Shown here: positions 8,539-18,142 of the stretch, in pieces | How positions within the stretch are numbered: position 1 is the stretch's first letter | Layout of the letters: every line of letters begins with the position of its first letter | DNA from: Actinoplanes lobatus | Lineage (GTDB): Bacteria > Actinomycetota > Actinomycetes > Mycobacteriales > Micromonosporaceae | Direction: 5' to 3' | NCBI RefSeq assembly: GCF_014205215.1 | Contig: NZ_JACHNC010000001.1 | Location: 7,250,501 to 7,314,500, forward strand | Length of the DNA stretch: 64,000 nucleotides | The notes under the pieces: model-generated | Told to the model about the DNA's origin: nothing | Database searches by the model: none | What the model saw: the letters and a program-made list of their open reading frames with translations, nothing else | Program-made: the position numbers and the translations under genes

Positions 8539-9468
8539 ATGACCGGGCGGATCGTCGTTGGCATCGACGGCTCAGAGCAGAGCGGTTACGCACTCGACTG
8601 GGCGGTGGCCCGAGCACGCCTCGGCGGCGAGCAGCTCGAGCTGGTCAACTCCTACACGCTCATTCCCACCGTCAACTTCTTCGGCTTCCACGGCCTGCCG
8701 GCGAGCCAGTCCACGGTAGCGCTCATCGAGTTCTCCGAGCACGTGCTCGACGCTGCGGCGGCGCACGTACGCGAGCTTGCCCCAGACCTCGCCTGCATTC
8801 AGACCTCGACCATGGGCCATCCCGCCGACGCGCTGGCGGCGGCTTCCGAGGGCGCGGACTCCGTCGTGGTCGGCCGGCGCGGCCTGGGCAGCACCGCGAG
8901 CGCCCTGCTGGGTTCGGTGAGCAACCGGCTGACGATCGAGGCGAGGTGCCCGCTGATCGTCGTCGGAGAGGGCGAGCATCCGTCGACGGGCCCGATCATC
9001 GTGGGCGTCGACGGGTCGGAATTCGGCACGAACGCGCTCCGCTACGCCATCGCCGAGGCGGCTGTGCGCAAGACGTCGGTAAGAGCCGTCGCCGCCGTCG
9101 ACGCTCTGCTACCCCGCCCGTTTCCCATGGCCGACCCGGAGCTCTTGGCGCGGATGCGGGCGGGCGTCAAGGCGGAAGCCGCCGAAGCCATCACCCGGAC
9201 GCTCGACGAGGTGCAGGGCATGGACACCGCGTCGGTGAGCGTGAGTCCCGTCGTGGTGGAGGGCCGCGCGGCCGAAGCGATCCTGAAGCACGCCGGTGAT
9301 GCGCAGCTGATCGTCGTCGGCACGCACGGCAAGGGCCTCGTCCGCCGGGTCCTGCTCGGCTCGGTGAGCCGGGAGATCTTGAACGACGCCGACCGGCCGG
9401 TCGCCATCGTCGACCTTCCTGACGCTGAAACCCCGCCGGCCTTCGCTGAGCGCCTCTGGCCAACGTAG
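8539..9468 (+). CDS. Universal stress protein with two tandem UspA domains
   Basis: 309 residues from the ATG at 8539, chosen because GGGGAG (8525-8530) lies at ribosome-site distance and the protein then starts in the usual way, MTGRIVVGIDGSEQSGYALDWA. Each half carries a UspA domain with the ATP-binding signature: VVGRRGLGSTASALLGSVS near residues 108-126 and VVGTHGKGLVRRVLLGSVS near 262-280. Tandem Usp proteins in actinomycetes bind ATP and support survival in hypoxia or stationary phase. It is monocistronic, and both G-rich loops look intact. Confidence 0.92.
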   Translation: MTGRIVVGIDGSEQSGYALDWAVARARLGGEQLELVNSYTLIPTVNFFGFHGLPASQSTVALIEFSEHVLDAAAAHVRELAPDLACIQTSTMGHPADALAAASEGADSVVVGRRGLGSTASALLGSVSNRLTIEARCPLIVVGEGEHPSTGPIIVGVDGSEFGTNALRYAIAEAAVRKTSVRAVAAVDALLPRPFPMADPELLARMRAGVKAEAAEAITRTLDEVQGMDTASVSVSPVVVEGRAAEAILKHAGDAQLIVVGTHGKGLVRRVLLGSVSREILNDADRPVAIVDLPDAETPPAFAERLWPT

Positions 9469-9936
9469 GAGCCGGTTGTCGGCTCTTGGCGGTTGATGTC
9501 GGTTGATCAGGTTCCCGTGGTGGAGCCGGTGGTGTTGTCGTGCCAAGCTTGGCAGAGTTCGCCAGCACGTTGACCGGCAGCTCGATGCCATGGTCAGCAG
9601 CCGGCCGTCACGCGGTCTCGCTCTGCTGCGCTGGCTCTGGCACGGCTGACCTGCGCATGCTGCCTTGTGGTCCTCCGAAGGTGGTAGTCCGCGAAGGCGA
9701 CATGAAGGACAACCAAGCCGACGGCGTCCCATGTATTTGTGCTGTTCACCGTTGTGGGCGCCCACTATGCCTCCGACGGTTTACCGCCGAGAAGATCGCC
9801 GGGGCTGGAGTCGTCGACGAGGCGCGCAAGGATGTATCGACTGGCGAAAGGGCGGGAGGGCGGCAGCGTGGAGTACCCCGTTACCTTTTTGATCGTCCCC
9901 AGCCGGGGACTGCTCGGTCGCTCGGTCCGGTATGAC
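9469..9936. other. Gene-free stretch, nothing recognised
   Basis: About 470 bp between the stress-protein gene and the truncated hydrolase gene. Several short open frames cross it on both strands, but none has a ribosome site, family motif or codon pattern that supports translation. Confidence 0.6.
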
Positions 9937-10593
9937 TTACTGCCCCTGTCGTACGCATGATCCGGGGGGTGTTGTCGCCGGGCCGGGTGGCGTCGGCGGA
10001 CCGCTGATAGGGACTCGGCCACCCCTCGGGTAGGTCTCTTCCGTAACGTGGCTGCCGGCAGTCCGACGCTCTGACCAGCGGCCGAGCCCATGATGGACAT
10101 CGTGGGAGGCGAAAGCGTGCACAACGAGTGCCGCCGGAATCCACCGGCCGAGCAGGGCGGCGATCCACCGGGCGGCCTGGCGCAGCAGCCGGGCGAGGCC
10201 CACCCAGGCGGCGGCGGTCACCACGGCGATCGGCGGCACAAGTAGATACCCCACCCGGGGTGGAGGGTCCAGGTCGATCAGTTGGTGGATCTGTGTCTGC
10301 CAGCGGGCGCCGGCGTAGACCGAGATGGCTCCGGCGACGGTGGCGGCGGCCAGGAGAATGCGCCACGCCCGTGGCCCGGCCTCCGGTAGCGGACGGCCGA
10401 TGATCTGCCGGCCCAGCCAGGCGGTGAGGACTCCGAGCCCGTAGCCGACTGCGGTGAGCAGCCCGCTGATCAGCCCTTGGTAAAGGTAGCCGCGGGGGAG
10501 CAACGACGGCGTCAGCGACAGGCAGAACATGACGGCGGCCGCGACCAGCCCGGAGAACTGGTAGCAGTGGGTGCGGCCCTGCCTCGTCGTCAT
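9937..10593 (-). pseudogene. N-terminal part of an alpha/beta-hydrolase-type membrane protein (truncated)
   Basis: Residues 14-165 match the membrane N-terminal domain of the Abhydrolase_9 family: VMFCLSLTPSLLPRG, then a glycine-rich helix around ISGLLTAVGYGLGVL, then two more membrane helices. In relatives about 550 residues are usual and a catalytic alpha/beta-hydrolase domain follows. Here recognisable sequence stops after GRWIPAALV near 10,100 and the rest is Pro/Gly/Arg-rich with no fold. AGGAG precedes the ATG at 10591-10593, so a membrane stub could still be made. Confidence 0.62.
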
Positions 10594-10647
10594 GTCGCTC
10601 CTGGTTTGCCTGCCAACCCGGGGAACGTGACGGTGGGATGTGTCGAC

Positions 10648-11178
10648 CTATCGATTGTCGCGGCTGGCCTGTTGCCGAGCGCCCGCGGCGGCGCTCGCCG
10701 CTTGCCGTTTGCGGGCGGCCTGCCCGGCCCCGGGCGTGGCCCGGCCGGCCGGGGCGCGGGTGGCCGCACGCTTCTGCGCGGGGGCGCTGCGCCGGGATGC
10801 TGTTGATCCGCGCGGAGCCAGTGGCGCCGTGTTGCGATCCTCCCGTACGGCGGCAAGGCGGTCGGCTCGCAGCTCCAGGGCGCTGTGCCGGGCGGCGGTC
10901 GCCAATTGGCGGCTGACCCGGGCCAGCGCGTCCTCAAAGACCTCCGCCTTCTGTGCGTTGAGCGTGTTCTTCGGGCGCGCCTTGCCCCGTCCCCCGGACT
11001 CGGCAACCCGGGCGCTGGCCTGTCGGCGGTACATACCCACGTACTTGTCGCGGGCCTGCCGTACACGTCCGTGCAGTTCTATCAGCGTGTCCTCGTCGGC
11101 GGCGCCGATGTTGTCCCGCTCGCACTCGCGCACCAGCCCGAGTTCGGCGTCGGTCAGGGTGCTAAGAAGCGCCTTCAT
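10648..11178 (-). CDS. Conserved actinomycete protein with a basic Ala/Arg-rich tail
   Basis: 176 residues from the ATG at 11176-11178 (MKALLSTLTDAELGLVRE). The first 105 residues are helical and conserved in actinomycetes (EDTLIELHGRVRQARDKYVGMYRRQAS, then KARPKNTLNAQKAEVFEDALARVSR). The last 50 are a low-complexity Ala/Arg/Gly tail like that of histone-H1-like proteins, which suggests nucleic-acid binding (inference). A longer reading from 11352 adds 58 residues without any similarity and was not used. Function unknown. Confidence 0.65.
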   Translation of the reverse strand: MKALLSTLTDAELGLVRECERDNIGAADEDTLIELHGRVRQARDKYVGMYRRQASARVAESGGRGKARPKNTLNAQKAEVFEDALARVSRQLATAARHSALELRADRLAAVREDRNTAPLAPRGSTASRRSAPAQKRAATRAPAGRATPGAGQAARKRQAASAAAGARQQASRDNR

Positions 11179-11405
11179 GACATCCAACCTAGTACTAATC
11201 AGTTCTGCATTAGCCGGTTCAAGTAGATCGAACCGGTCATTCTGATGTCGGCGGCAGCGGCGGGTGATCTCCGTCCGTACGGCCATGGGCACCCATGATC
11301 GTTTTGTGATTAACCGGTGTCGGACCCGGTGACGGATGCAGAATCCTGTCATAAGTCTCTTCTGGGCAACTCGCCCCCAAGCATCCGGTCCGGAGGCGCA
11401 CGGCT

Positions 11406-12923
11406 ATGACCAGTCTGCTGGAGAAGTTCGACCCGATTCCGTCCGTGCAGCAGGCTCCGACTGTGCAGGTGACAGCGACGCCGGGCGAGTTGGCCTCGAT
11501 CGCCGGGGTTGCCGACGTGGTCGGCCTGCCGGTCGGTACCTCGGGTGAGCTTCCTGTGGGACTGAAGGCCTCGCGGTCGGGGCTGGCGGCGGCCGGGTTC
11601 GACGGCGAGGTCGGGCAGGCCCTGATGATCTCCCCGGCGGACGGGCCGCCGATGGTTCTCTACGGCGTCGGGCAACCCGGCGAGGTGGACGGAGCCGGAC
11701 TGCGGAACGCGGCCGCCGCGCTCGCCCGGGCCGCTGAGAAGCAGGTCCGTCTGGCGATCATGCTGCCCCAGTCGGCCGCGACCACCCCCGAGGACGCGGC
11801 GCAGTCGCTGGTCGAGGGCGCGCTGCTGGCCCGCTACCATTTCGGCGGGCTCAAGCGGGACAACACAGCGAAGCTTCTCGGGGTGCTGACCTTGCTCGCC
11901 CCGGCGGAGACGGTGCCCGCCGTCGAGCGTGGCGTGCGGCGCGGCCAGGTGTTCGCCGCCGCGGCAGCGCTGGCCCGGGATCTGGCCAATGCCCCGCCGA
12001 GCCTGCTGACCGCGACGCGGATGGCCGAGTGCGCACAGGCGCTGGCGCACGAGGCCGGGCTGGAGGTGCGGGTCTACGACAAGGACGAGTTGCTGGCGAT
12101 GGGCTGCGGTGGTCTGCTCGGGGTCAACGCCGGCAGCGCCGACCCACCCCGGATGATCAGGCTGACCTACCGGCCGCAGGCCGGCGATGCGCAGAAGCTG
12201 ACCTTCGTCGGCAAGGGAATCATGTACGACTCGGGCGGCATCAGCCTCAAGCCCGCCGACGCGGTACACGCCACCATGAAGAACGACATGTCCGGTGCAG
12301 GCGCGATCCTGGCCGCGATGACGGCGCTGCGGCGGCTCGACTGCCCCACGGCGGTGACCGGCTATCTGATGTGCACGGACAACATGCCATCCGGAACGGC
12401 GACCAAGCTCGGCGACGTGCTGCACATCCGCGGCGGCACCACCGTCGAGGTGATCAACACCGACGCCGAGGGCCGCCTGGTGATGGCCGACGCACTGGTG
12501 CTGGCCACCGAGGAGCCGTGCGACGCCATTGTGGACATCGCAACCCTCACCGGTGCCTGTATGCGCGCGTTGGGGGTGCAGATCGCCGGGGTGTTCGGCA
12601 ACGATCAGCAGCTGATCGACCAGGTGAGCCGGGCGGCCGAGGCGGTCGACGAGCCGGTCTGGCAGCTGCCGTTGGCCCACCGCTACCGCAAGGAGCTCAA
12701 CTCCGAGATCGCCGACATCAAGAACATGGGTGGGCCCAACGGGGGAGCCATCCACGCCGCGCTGTTTCTCGAAGAGTTCGTGCGCGGCAAGCCGTGGGCG
12801 CACATCGACATCGCCGGTACCGCCCAGAACGAGAAGGCCGCCGGCTGGCAGACCGCCGGCTGCTCAGGCTTCGGCGCCCGGCTGCTGATCCAGTTGGCCT
12901 GCGACTTCACGACCGCCCGGTGA
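11406..12923 (+). CDS. pepA: Leucyl aminopeptidase (M17 family)
   Basis: 505 residues, normal length for PepA. The C-terminal catalytic domain is complete: FVGKGIMYDSGGISLKPAD carries the metal-binding Lys and Asp, MKNDMSGAG the second Lys-Asp pair, and NTDAEGRLVMADAL is the PROSITE signature with the Asp and Glu that hold the two metal ions and the Arg that stabilises the intermediate. It removes N-terminal residues from peptides in the cytosol. GGAGG at about 11393 serves the ATG at 11406. It overlaps the transporter gene that follows (GTGA), so peptide breakdown and transport are probably made together. Confidence 0.95.
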   Translation: MTSLLEKFDPIPSVQQAPTVQVTATPGELASIAGVADVVGLPVGTSGELPVGLKASRSGLAAAGFDGEVGQALMISPADGPPMVLYGVGQPGEVDGAGLRNAAAALARAAEKQVRLAIMLPQSAATTPEDAAQSLVEGALLARYHFGGLKRDNTAKLLGVLTLLAPAETVPAVERGVRRGQVFAAAAALARDLANAPPSLLTATRMAECAQALAHEAGLEVRVYDKDELLAMGCGGLLGVNAGSADPPRMIRLTYRPQAGDAQKLTFVGKGIMYDSGGISLKPADAVHATMKNDMSGAGAILAAMTALRRLDCPTAVTGYLMCTDNMPSGTATKLGDVLHIRGGTTVEVINTDAEGRLVMADALVLATEEPCDAIVDIATLTGACMRALGVQIAGVFGNDQQLIDQVSRAAEAVDEPVWQLPLAHRYRKELNSEIADIKNMGGPNGGAIHAALFLEEFVRGKPWAHIDIAGTAQNEKAAGWQTAGCSGFGARLLIQLACDFTTAR

Positions 12924-14602
12924 CCGCCGAAGCGGTGCCGGCGAAGCGCACGTTCAGCCAGAAGATGCTGGACGGCGTCGAGAAGATCGGCAACAAGGTC
13001 CCGCACCCCGTCATGATCTTCCTGATCCTGATCGGGTTGATCATCGTTTTATCGGCGATCTTCGCCGCGATGCAGGTCCAGGTGACCTACGAGGTGACCG
13101 AGCCGCCGCCGGTGGCGGCCGAGGAGAGCTATCCGGGCGGCACCTACGAGCCGTCCCTCGACGTCGCACCGGAGCAGCTCTACGACACCGACGTCGAGAC
13201 CCACACCGAGACCACGAAGATCGAGAGTCTGCTGACCGCGGACGGCATCCGGTTCATCTTCACCTCGGCGGTCACCAACTTCACCAACTTCGGCGTCGTC
13301 GGCGTCATCCTGGTCGCGATGGTCGGCGTCGGGCTTGCCGAGCAGGCCGGGCTGATCGGCGCGCTGATCCGCAAGCTCGTCGCGGTGTCCCCGAAGTGGT
13401 CGCTGACCTTCATCATCGTGCTGCTCGGCATCCTGTCCTCGGTCGCCTCCGACGCCGGCTACCTGGTGCTGATTCCACTGGGCGCGGTCGCGTTCCTCAG
13501 CGTCGGCCGACATCCGCTGGCCGGGCTCGCGGCCGCCTTCGCCGCCGTCGGCGCGACCTTCGGCGTCAACGTGATCATCACTCCGATCGACGGCATCGTC
13601 ACGGAGGTCACCAACGAGTCCGCACACCTGGTCGACCCGACGCGGACCATCGGGCTGACCGCCAACCTCTACTTCGGCATCGCCTCCACCATCTTCCTGG
13701 CATTCCTGATCACGTTCATCACCGAAAAGTTCATCGAGCCACGACTGGGCCGCTACGAGCCCATCGGCAACGGCGGCCCGCACGACGCGACGCAGCTGCC
13801 CACCCCGGACGACACCGCCGAACCCGAGATCGACCAGGCGGCCGAGTCGCGCGGCCTGCGCTTCGCGCTGGGCGGCTTCCTGGCGGTCCTCGGCATCCTG
13901 CTGCTGCTGACCGTGCCGCCGTCGGGAATCCTGCGCAACCCGGAGACCGGCAGCCTGGTCGAGGACTCGCCGCTGATGGACGGCCTCATCTTCATCATCA
14001 TGCTGATCTTCCTGGTCTGCGGGGTCTGCTACGGCGCGGGCGCCGGCAGCCTCAAGGGCAGCGCCGCGGCCATGGAGGCGATCACCAAGACGTTCGCCGG
14101 CCTCGGCGGGCTGATCTTCATGCTGCTGGTGATCGCCCAGTTCATCGCGTACTTCAACTACACCAACATGGCGACCATCGCCGCGGTGAAGATGGCCGAC
14201 GGGTTGGAGAGTGCCAACATCGGCCCACTGTGGCTGCTGGTCGGATTCATCGTCGTCACCCTCATCCTGGACATCATCATCCCCGGCGTGATCCCCAAGT
14301 GGGCCATCTTCGCGCCGGTGTTCGTGCCGCTCTTCCTGCGGCTGGGCGTGGCGCCGCAGACGGTGCTGGCCGCCTACCGGGTCGGCGACTCGCCGATGAA
14401 CGTGGTCACCCCGCTGATGGTCTACCTGCCGTTCATCGTGCTGCTCGCCCAGCGCTACAAGAAGGCCGCCGGCGTGGGCACCGTCGTGTCGCTGATGATC
14501 CCGTACACATTGATCATCTCGTTGGCCTGGATCCTGTTCTTCGTCGCGTGGTATCTCCTCGGCATCCCGCTGGGTCCGGGCGCCCCGGTCGAGCTGCCGT
14601 GA
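12920..14602 (+). CDS. AbgT-family transporter
   Basis: 560 residues from a GTG at 12920 that overlaps the pepA stop (GTGA), implying translational coupling. It begins FSQKMLDGVEKIGNKVPHPVMIFLILIG, the family start, followed by a periplasmic loop and then about ten more membrane helices, with the conserved SPKWSLTFIIVLLGILSSVASDAGY motif and the family end VGDSPMNVVTPLMVYLPFIV. AbgT proteins were first described for import of p-aminobenzoyl-glutamate, a folate breakdown product, and some homologues export sulfonamides. With an aminopeptidase upstream, a short-peptide or glutamate-conjugate substrate is reasonable but unproved. Confidence 0.92.
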   Translation: MTAEAVPAKRTFSQKMLDGVEKIGNKVPHPVMIFLILIGLIIVLSAIFAAMQVQVTYEVTEPPPVAAEESYPGGTYEPSLDVAPEQLYDTDVETHTETTKIESLLTADGIRFIFTSAVTNFTNFGVVGVILVAMVGVGLAEQAGLIGALIRKLVAVSPKWSLTFIIVLLGILSSVASDAGYLVLIPLGAVAFLSVGRHPLAGLAAAFAAVGATFGVNVIITPIDGIVTEVTNESAHLVDPTRTIGLTANLYFGIASTIFLAFLITFITEKFIEPRLGRYEPIGNGGPHDATQLPTPDDTAEPEIDQAAESRGLRFALGGFLAVLGILLLLTVPPSGILRNPETGSLVEDSPLMDGLIFIIMLIFLVCGVCYGAGAGSLKGSAAAMEAITKTFAGLGGLIFMLLVIAQFIAYFNYTNMATIAAVKMADGLESANIGPLWLLVGFIVVTLILDIIIPGVIPKWAIFAPVFVPLFLRLGVAPQTVLAAYRVGDSPMNVVTPLMVYLPFIVLLAQRYKKAAGVGTVVSLMIPYTLIISLAWILFFVAWYLLGIPLGPGAPVELP

Positions 14603-14603
14603 C

Positions 14604-16160
14604 GTGTCCGACGCCACCGTCTGTCTGCTGATCCTCGCCGCGGTCATCGGCCTGTTCCTCTGGAACCGGCTACCGGTCGAGGTCGTCGCGCTGGGCTCCG
14701 CGCTGGCCCTCTACCTCACCGGTGTGCTGCCCGTCGCCGCGGTCTTCGCCGGCTTCGGCGACCCGGTGGTCGGCTTCATCGCGGGACTGTTCGTGGTCAG
14801 CGAGGCGCTCGGCGCCTCGGGCGTCACCGCCTGGGTCGGTCAGCGGCTGATCCGGGTCGCCGGCACCGAGCCGCGCCGCCTGCTCGTCGCCACGATGCTG
14901 CTCGGCGCGCTGCTCTCCGCCCTGATCAGCGTCAACGGCGCGACCGCCGCGCTGCTGCCGATGGTGGTGCTGCTGGCCGTACGGCTCGGTTTCTCGCCCT
15001 CCGGCCTGGCCATGCCGCTGGCCTTCGCCGGGCACGCCGGCTCCCTGCTGGTGCTCACCGCCACCCCGATCAACCTGCTGATCTCGCAGGCCGCCGACCA
15101 GGCCGGCGGCCGGCCATTCGGATTCTTCGAATACTCCCTGGTCGGTGTCCCGTTGCTGGCCGGCACGGTGGCCCTGATGGCCGGGCTGCGGCACCGGTTG
15201 CTGCCCCGGCGAACGCCGCGGTCATTGCCACCCGACCTCAGCGGCTACGCACGTACCCTGGACGCGCACTACGAGCTGGGCGCCCGGGTGCTGAGCCGGG
15301 AGGTCGGCGCCGCCGAGGTGGTGCTGACCCCACGCTCGGCCCTGATCGGCGACACGGTGTGGCCGGGCATGACGACCGACAGCGGCGAACTGGTGGTCCT
15401 CGCCGCACACCGGATGGGCCAGCACCTCGGTCCGGCGCCGGTCACCCTGGTCGCCGGGGACACCCTGCTGGTGCAGGGATCCTGGGACGCGCTGGACCGG
15501 CACGCCCGCTCCACCGGCGATGTGCTCGTGGTGGACGCCCCGGCCGAGCTGCGGCGCCAGGCCGTCCCGCTGGGCCCCGGCTCGACCGCCGCGATCGTCA
15601 TCGTGGTGGGGATGATCGTGCTGCTGGCGACGGGTCTGGTGCCACCCGCGATCGCCGCGCTCGCGGCGGCCATGGCGATGGTGGTCTGCCGGGTACTCAC
15701 CATGCAGCAGGCATACGGCGGGATCTCGTTCACCACCATCGTGATCGTGGCCGGCATGTTCCCGCTGTCGGCGGCGATGCAGGAATCCGGGGCCGCGAAC
15801 CGGGTCGCCGACATCGTGGTCGGCGCCTTCGGCGCCAACGGGCACCTGCTGCTGCTCGGGCTGTTCCTGCTCACCGCCACGCTGGGCCAGATGATCAGCA
15901 ACACGGCCACCGCGCTGATCGTCATCCCGATCGCGGTGAAGGCCGCGGCCGACGTCGGCGTCTCGGTGCAGCCGGTGCTGATGTGCGTCGGCATCGCGTC
16001 GGCCGCGTCGTTCCTGACCCCGATCGCCACCGCGGCCAACCTGATGGTCAAGGACCCGGGTGGCTACCGCTTCGGGGACTACTGGCGGCCGGGCCTACCC
16101 GTCTTGGGCTGGTTCGGGATGGTCGCGGTGCTGCTCGTACCCATGATCTGGCGTTTCTGA
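14604..16160 (+). CDS. SLC13/DASS-type anion permease with TrkA-C domain
   Basis: 518 residues; the GTG start at 14604 is one base after the upstream stop. The two membrane halves carry the repeated inner motifs of the divalent anion:sodium symporter family (SVNGATAALLPMVVLLAVRLG in the first half, GQMISNTATALIVIPIAV in the second; SN[GT]AT is the signature). A soluble TrkA-C-like insert sits around residues 205-325 (ELGARVLSREVGAAEVVLTPRS...). Substrates are typically di- or tricarboxylates or sulfate. Tight spacing makes it the third gene of the pepA operon. Confidence 0.88.
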   Translation: MSDATVCLLILAAVIGLFLWNRLPVEVVALGSALALYLTGVLPVAAVFAGFGDPVVGFIAGLFVVSEALGASGVTAWVGQRLIRVAGTEPRRLLVATMLLGALLSALISVNGATAALLPMVVLLAVRLGFSPSGLAMPLAFAGHAGSLLVLTATPINLLISQAADQAGGRPFGFFEYSLVGVPLLAGTVALMAGLRHRLLPRRTPRSLPPDLSGYARTLDAHYELGARVLSREVGAAEVVLTPRSALIGDTVWPGMTTDSGELVVLAAHRMGQHLGPAPVTLVAGDTLLVQGSWDALDRHARSTGDVLVVDAPAELRRQAVPLGPGSTAAIVIVVGMIVLLATGLVPPAIAALAAAMAMVVCRVLTMQQAYGGISFTTIVIVAGMFPLSAAMQESGAANRVADIVVGAFGANGHLLLLGLFLLTATLGQMISNTATALIVIPIAVKAAADVGVSVQPVLMCVGIASAASFLTPIATAANLMVKDPGGYRFGDYWRPGLPVLGWFGMVAVLLVPMIWRF

Positions 16161-16162
16161 AC

Positions 16163-17428
16163 TCACCGCAGCTCGGCCTGCGCCCAGGCGAGCGCGGCGT
16201 CCACCGTGGCGTGGAACCGCCACGGGCCGGCGGCGGGGAAGCCCGCCTGGGCCGCCACCGCCACCGGCCGGCCCAGCGCCGCCAGCCGAGCGAACGCCTT
16301 CGACAGCAGCGCCTCGGCGATCGCCTCGATCTGGGTGACCTGGGTCAGATCACACACCAGCGCACCGTCCGGCGGCACTACCTCGTCCAGTGCGAAGAGG
16401 ATGCGCTCGGCGGCCGGGAAGTCCAGCGCGCCCTGCGCGGCGATCCGCCCGATCCGCCCGCTCCGCCCAGCATGCGTGACGGTAGGAGCGGCCGTCGCCG
16501 CCGCGTGCATCAGGTGCAGGCCGAACCGCTGCGAGAGGGTCCGCAGCGCGGCTACACCCCGCACCGAGCTGCCGGCGGCATCCAGCGGCGGGCTGAACGC
16601 CGCCACGCCGAACCTGGCCGGGCTCACCGCGATCACTCCGCCCGAGACGCCGCTCTTGGCGGGCAACCCGACCCGCAGCAGCCAGTCGCCGGCCACGTCG
16701 TACATCCCGCAGGTCGCCATCACCGCGAGCACCTGCACCGCGACCGGCTCGGGCACCACCTGCTCCCCGGTCACCGGCTGCCGGCCGCCGTTGGCCAGGG
16801 TCCCGGCCATCACCGCGAGGTCGACGGTGGTCACCAGCACCGAGCACTGCCGAAAGTACGTGTCCAGGACGGTGTCCACCGCGCCGGGCAGCGTGCCGGC
16901 CGCCCGCATGAGATAGGCGAGCGCGCGGTTGCGGTCACCGGTGGCGCGCTCCGACTCGTAGACCTGCTCGTCGAGGTCGAGCGGGCGCCCGGCGAAGGCG
17001 GAGAGCAGCGCACGGATCCGCTCGAACCGCCCCGCCGCGCCAGTCGCCGGTACCAGGCCGGTCGTGACGATCGCCCCCGCGTTGATCATCGGGTTGGCCG
17101 GCCGGCCGGTGCCGGGCTGCAGGCTGATCGCGTTGAACGCCTCGCCGCTGGGCTCGGCCGCGACCCAGCGGGACAACTCGTCCGCGCCCAGCTCGGCCAG
17201 GACCAGCGCATGGACGAAGGGCTTCGACACCGACTGGATGGTGAACGGCACCTCGGCATCGCCGGCCTGATAGCCGTGGCCGTCCATGCTGGCCAGCGCC
17301 AGTGCGAACCAGGACGGGTCGGCGTGACCCAGCTGCGGTATGTAGTCGGCGACCCGGCCGGTGCCCGCGGCGGCGCACTCCTCCCGCACCCGGGTCAGTG
17401 CTTCGGTGATGACGTCGAGGCCGCTCAC
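16163..17428 (-). CDS. glsA: Glutaminase A with C-terminal STAS domain
   Basis: 421 residues from the GTG at 17426-17428, chosen because GAGGG lies at the right distance and relatives begin in the same place; a reading from 17851 only adds unrelated residues. The serine-dependent beta-lactamase-like core is intact: FTIQSVSKPF (Ser-x-x-Lys), NPMINAGAI, and SGVSGG near residue 275. The enzyme converts glutamine to glutamate and ammonia. Residues 320-421 form a STAS domain (GALVCDLTQVTQIEAIAEALL), a fusion known in actinomycete glutaminases and probably regulatory. It converges with the transporter operon, ending 2 bp from it. Confidence 0.93.
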   Translation of the reverse strand: MSGLDVITEALTRVREECAAAGTGRVADYIPQLGHADPSWFALALASMDGHGYQAGDAEVPFTIQSVSKPFVHALVLAELGADELSRWVAAEPSGEAFNAISLQPGTGRPANPMINAGAIVTTGLVPATGAAGRFERIRALLSAFAGRPLDLDEQVYESERATGDRNRALAYLMRAAGTLPGAVDTVLDTYFRQCSVLVTTVDLAVMAGTLANGGRQPVTGEQVVPEPVAVQVLAVMATCGMYDVAGDWLLRVGLPAKSGVSGGVIAVSPARFGVAAFSPPLDAAGSSVRGVAALRTLSQRFGLHLMHAAATAAPTVTHAGRSGRIGRIAAQGALDFPAAERILFALDEVVPPDGALVCDLTQVTQIEAIAEALLSKAFARLAALGRPVAVAAQAGFPAAGPWRFHATVDAALAWAQAELR

Positions 17429-18142
17429 CGGGATGCCCTCATACCGAAACCCTAGAGCCGGAGGACGGCCGAAGTCCGGAAGATCGACGCGGAACCCTCG
17501 GCAGTCGATGCTTTCCACCCGGCCACGGCACCACGTTGCGAGCATCGCAGCGGGGAGACAGTTAAAGGTGGACCCGTGCGCGCGGTGACGGAGCCGAACC
17601 CGTCGCGGGCGTCGGCGGGTCGTCGTATGGCCTGGCCGAGGTGCGCGCCGCGGCCGCCGTGGCGGCCGCCCGGAAGGGCCCGCCCGGTTCCCTCCCGCGG
17701 CAACAGGCCGAGGGGATTCTGGCCGCGGCCGCCGCTGAGGCCCGGCAGGTAATCCTCGAACGGCGGCGCCGGGGCCGGACAACTGCCACAAGCCGAACCC
17801 GAAATCGCAGCCAGCCGACCGAATGATCATCAGTCGCCGACCGCTGACCACCGATGACGAACCTGCCCGCCGGCTCAGGAGCTCTATTCAGCAGTCCATA
17901 AGGCGGGAACCCCGGCCGGTCACGGCCGGGAGGAATGCCGTCACCCACCTGGACGGTTCTGGTTTCGCTGTGCGCGCGGACGATGCTGAGGGGTTGGCCG
18001 CCGCATGGTCGGTGAGGTGCGACGGTGATCGCGGGTGCTCGCGGCGGGCTTGATGCGGTTGTGGATGGTCTGACGTTGTGTGCCCGAACGTCGGGGATAA
18101 AGTGTCTGTTCGGGTGACATAGTCGTATCTAAACTGATCGAC
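17429..18142. other. Intergenic stretch upstream of the TnpB element, with one hairpin
   Basis: About 700 bp without a convincing gene. An Ala/Arg-rich frame at 17641-17826 has no ribosome site. Just before tnpB, a perfect inverted repeat CCCGAAC (18083-18089) / GTTCGGG (18108-18114) could be the left-end hairpin of the IS200/IS605-type element. Confidence 0.5.

Noticed and set aside
15359..17455. A 698-codon plus-strand open frame across the permease and glutaminase genes
   Set aside because: It is a GC-skew shadow: Arg/Gly/Pro-rich, no motif, and antisense or out of frame to two well-supported genes. The same holds for the antisense frames over 11349-12803, 13049-14647 and 26220-27911.
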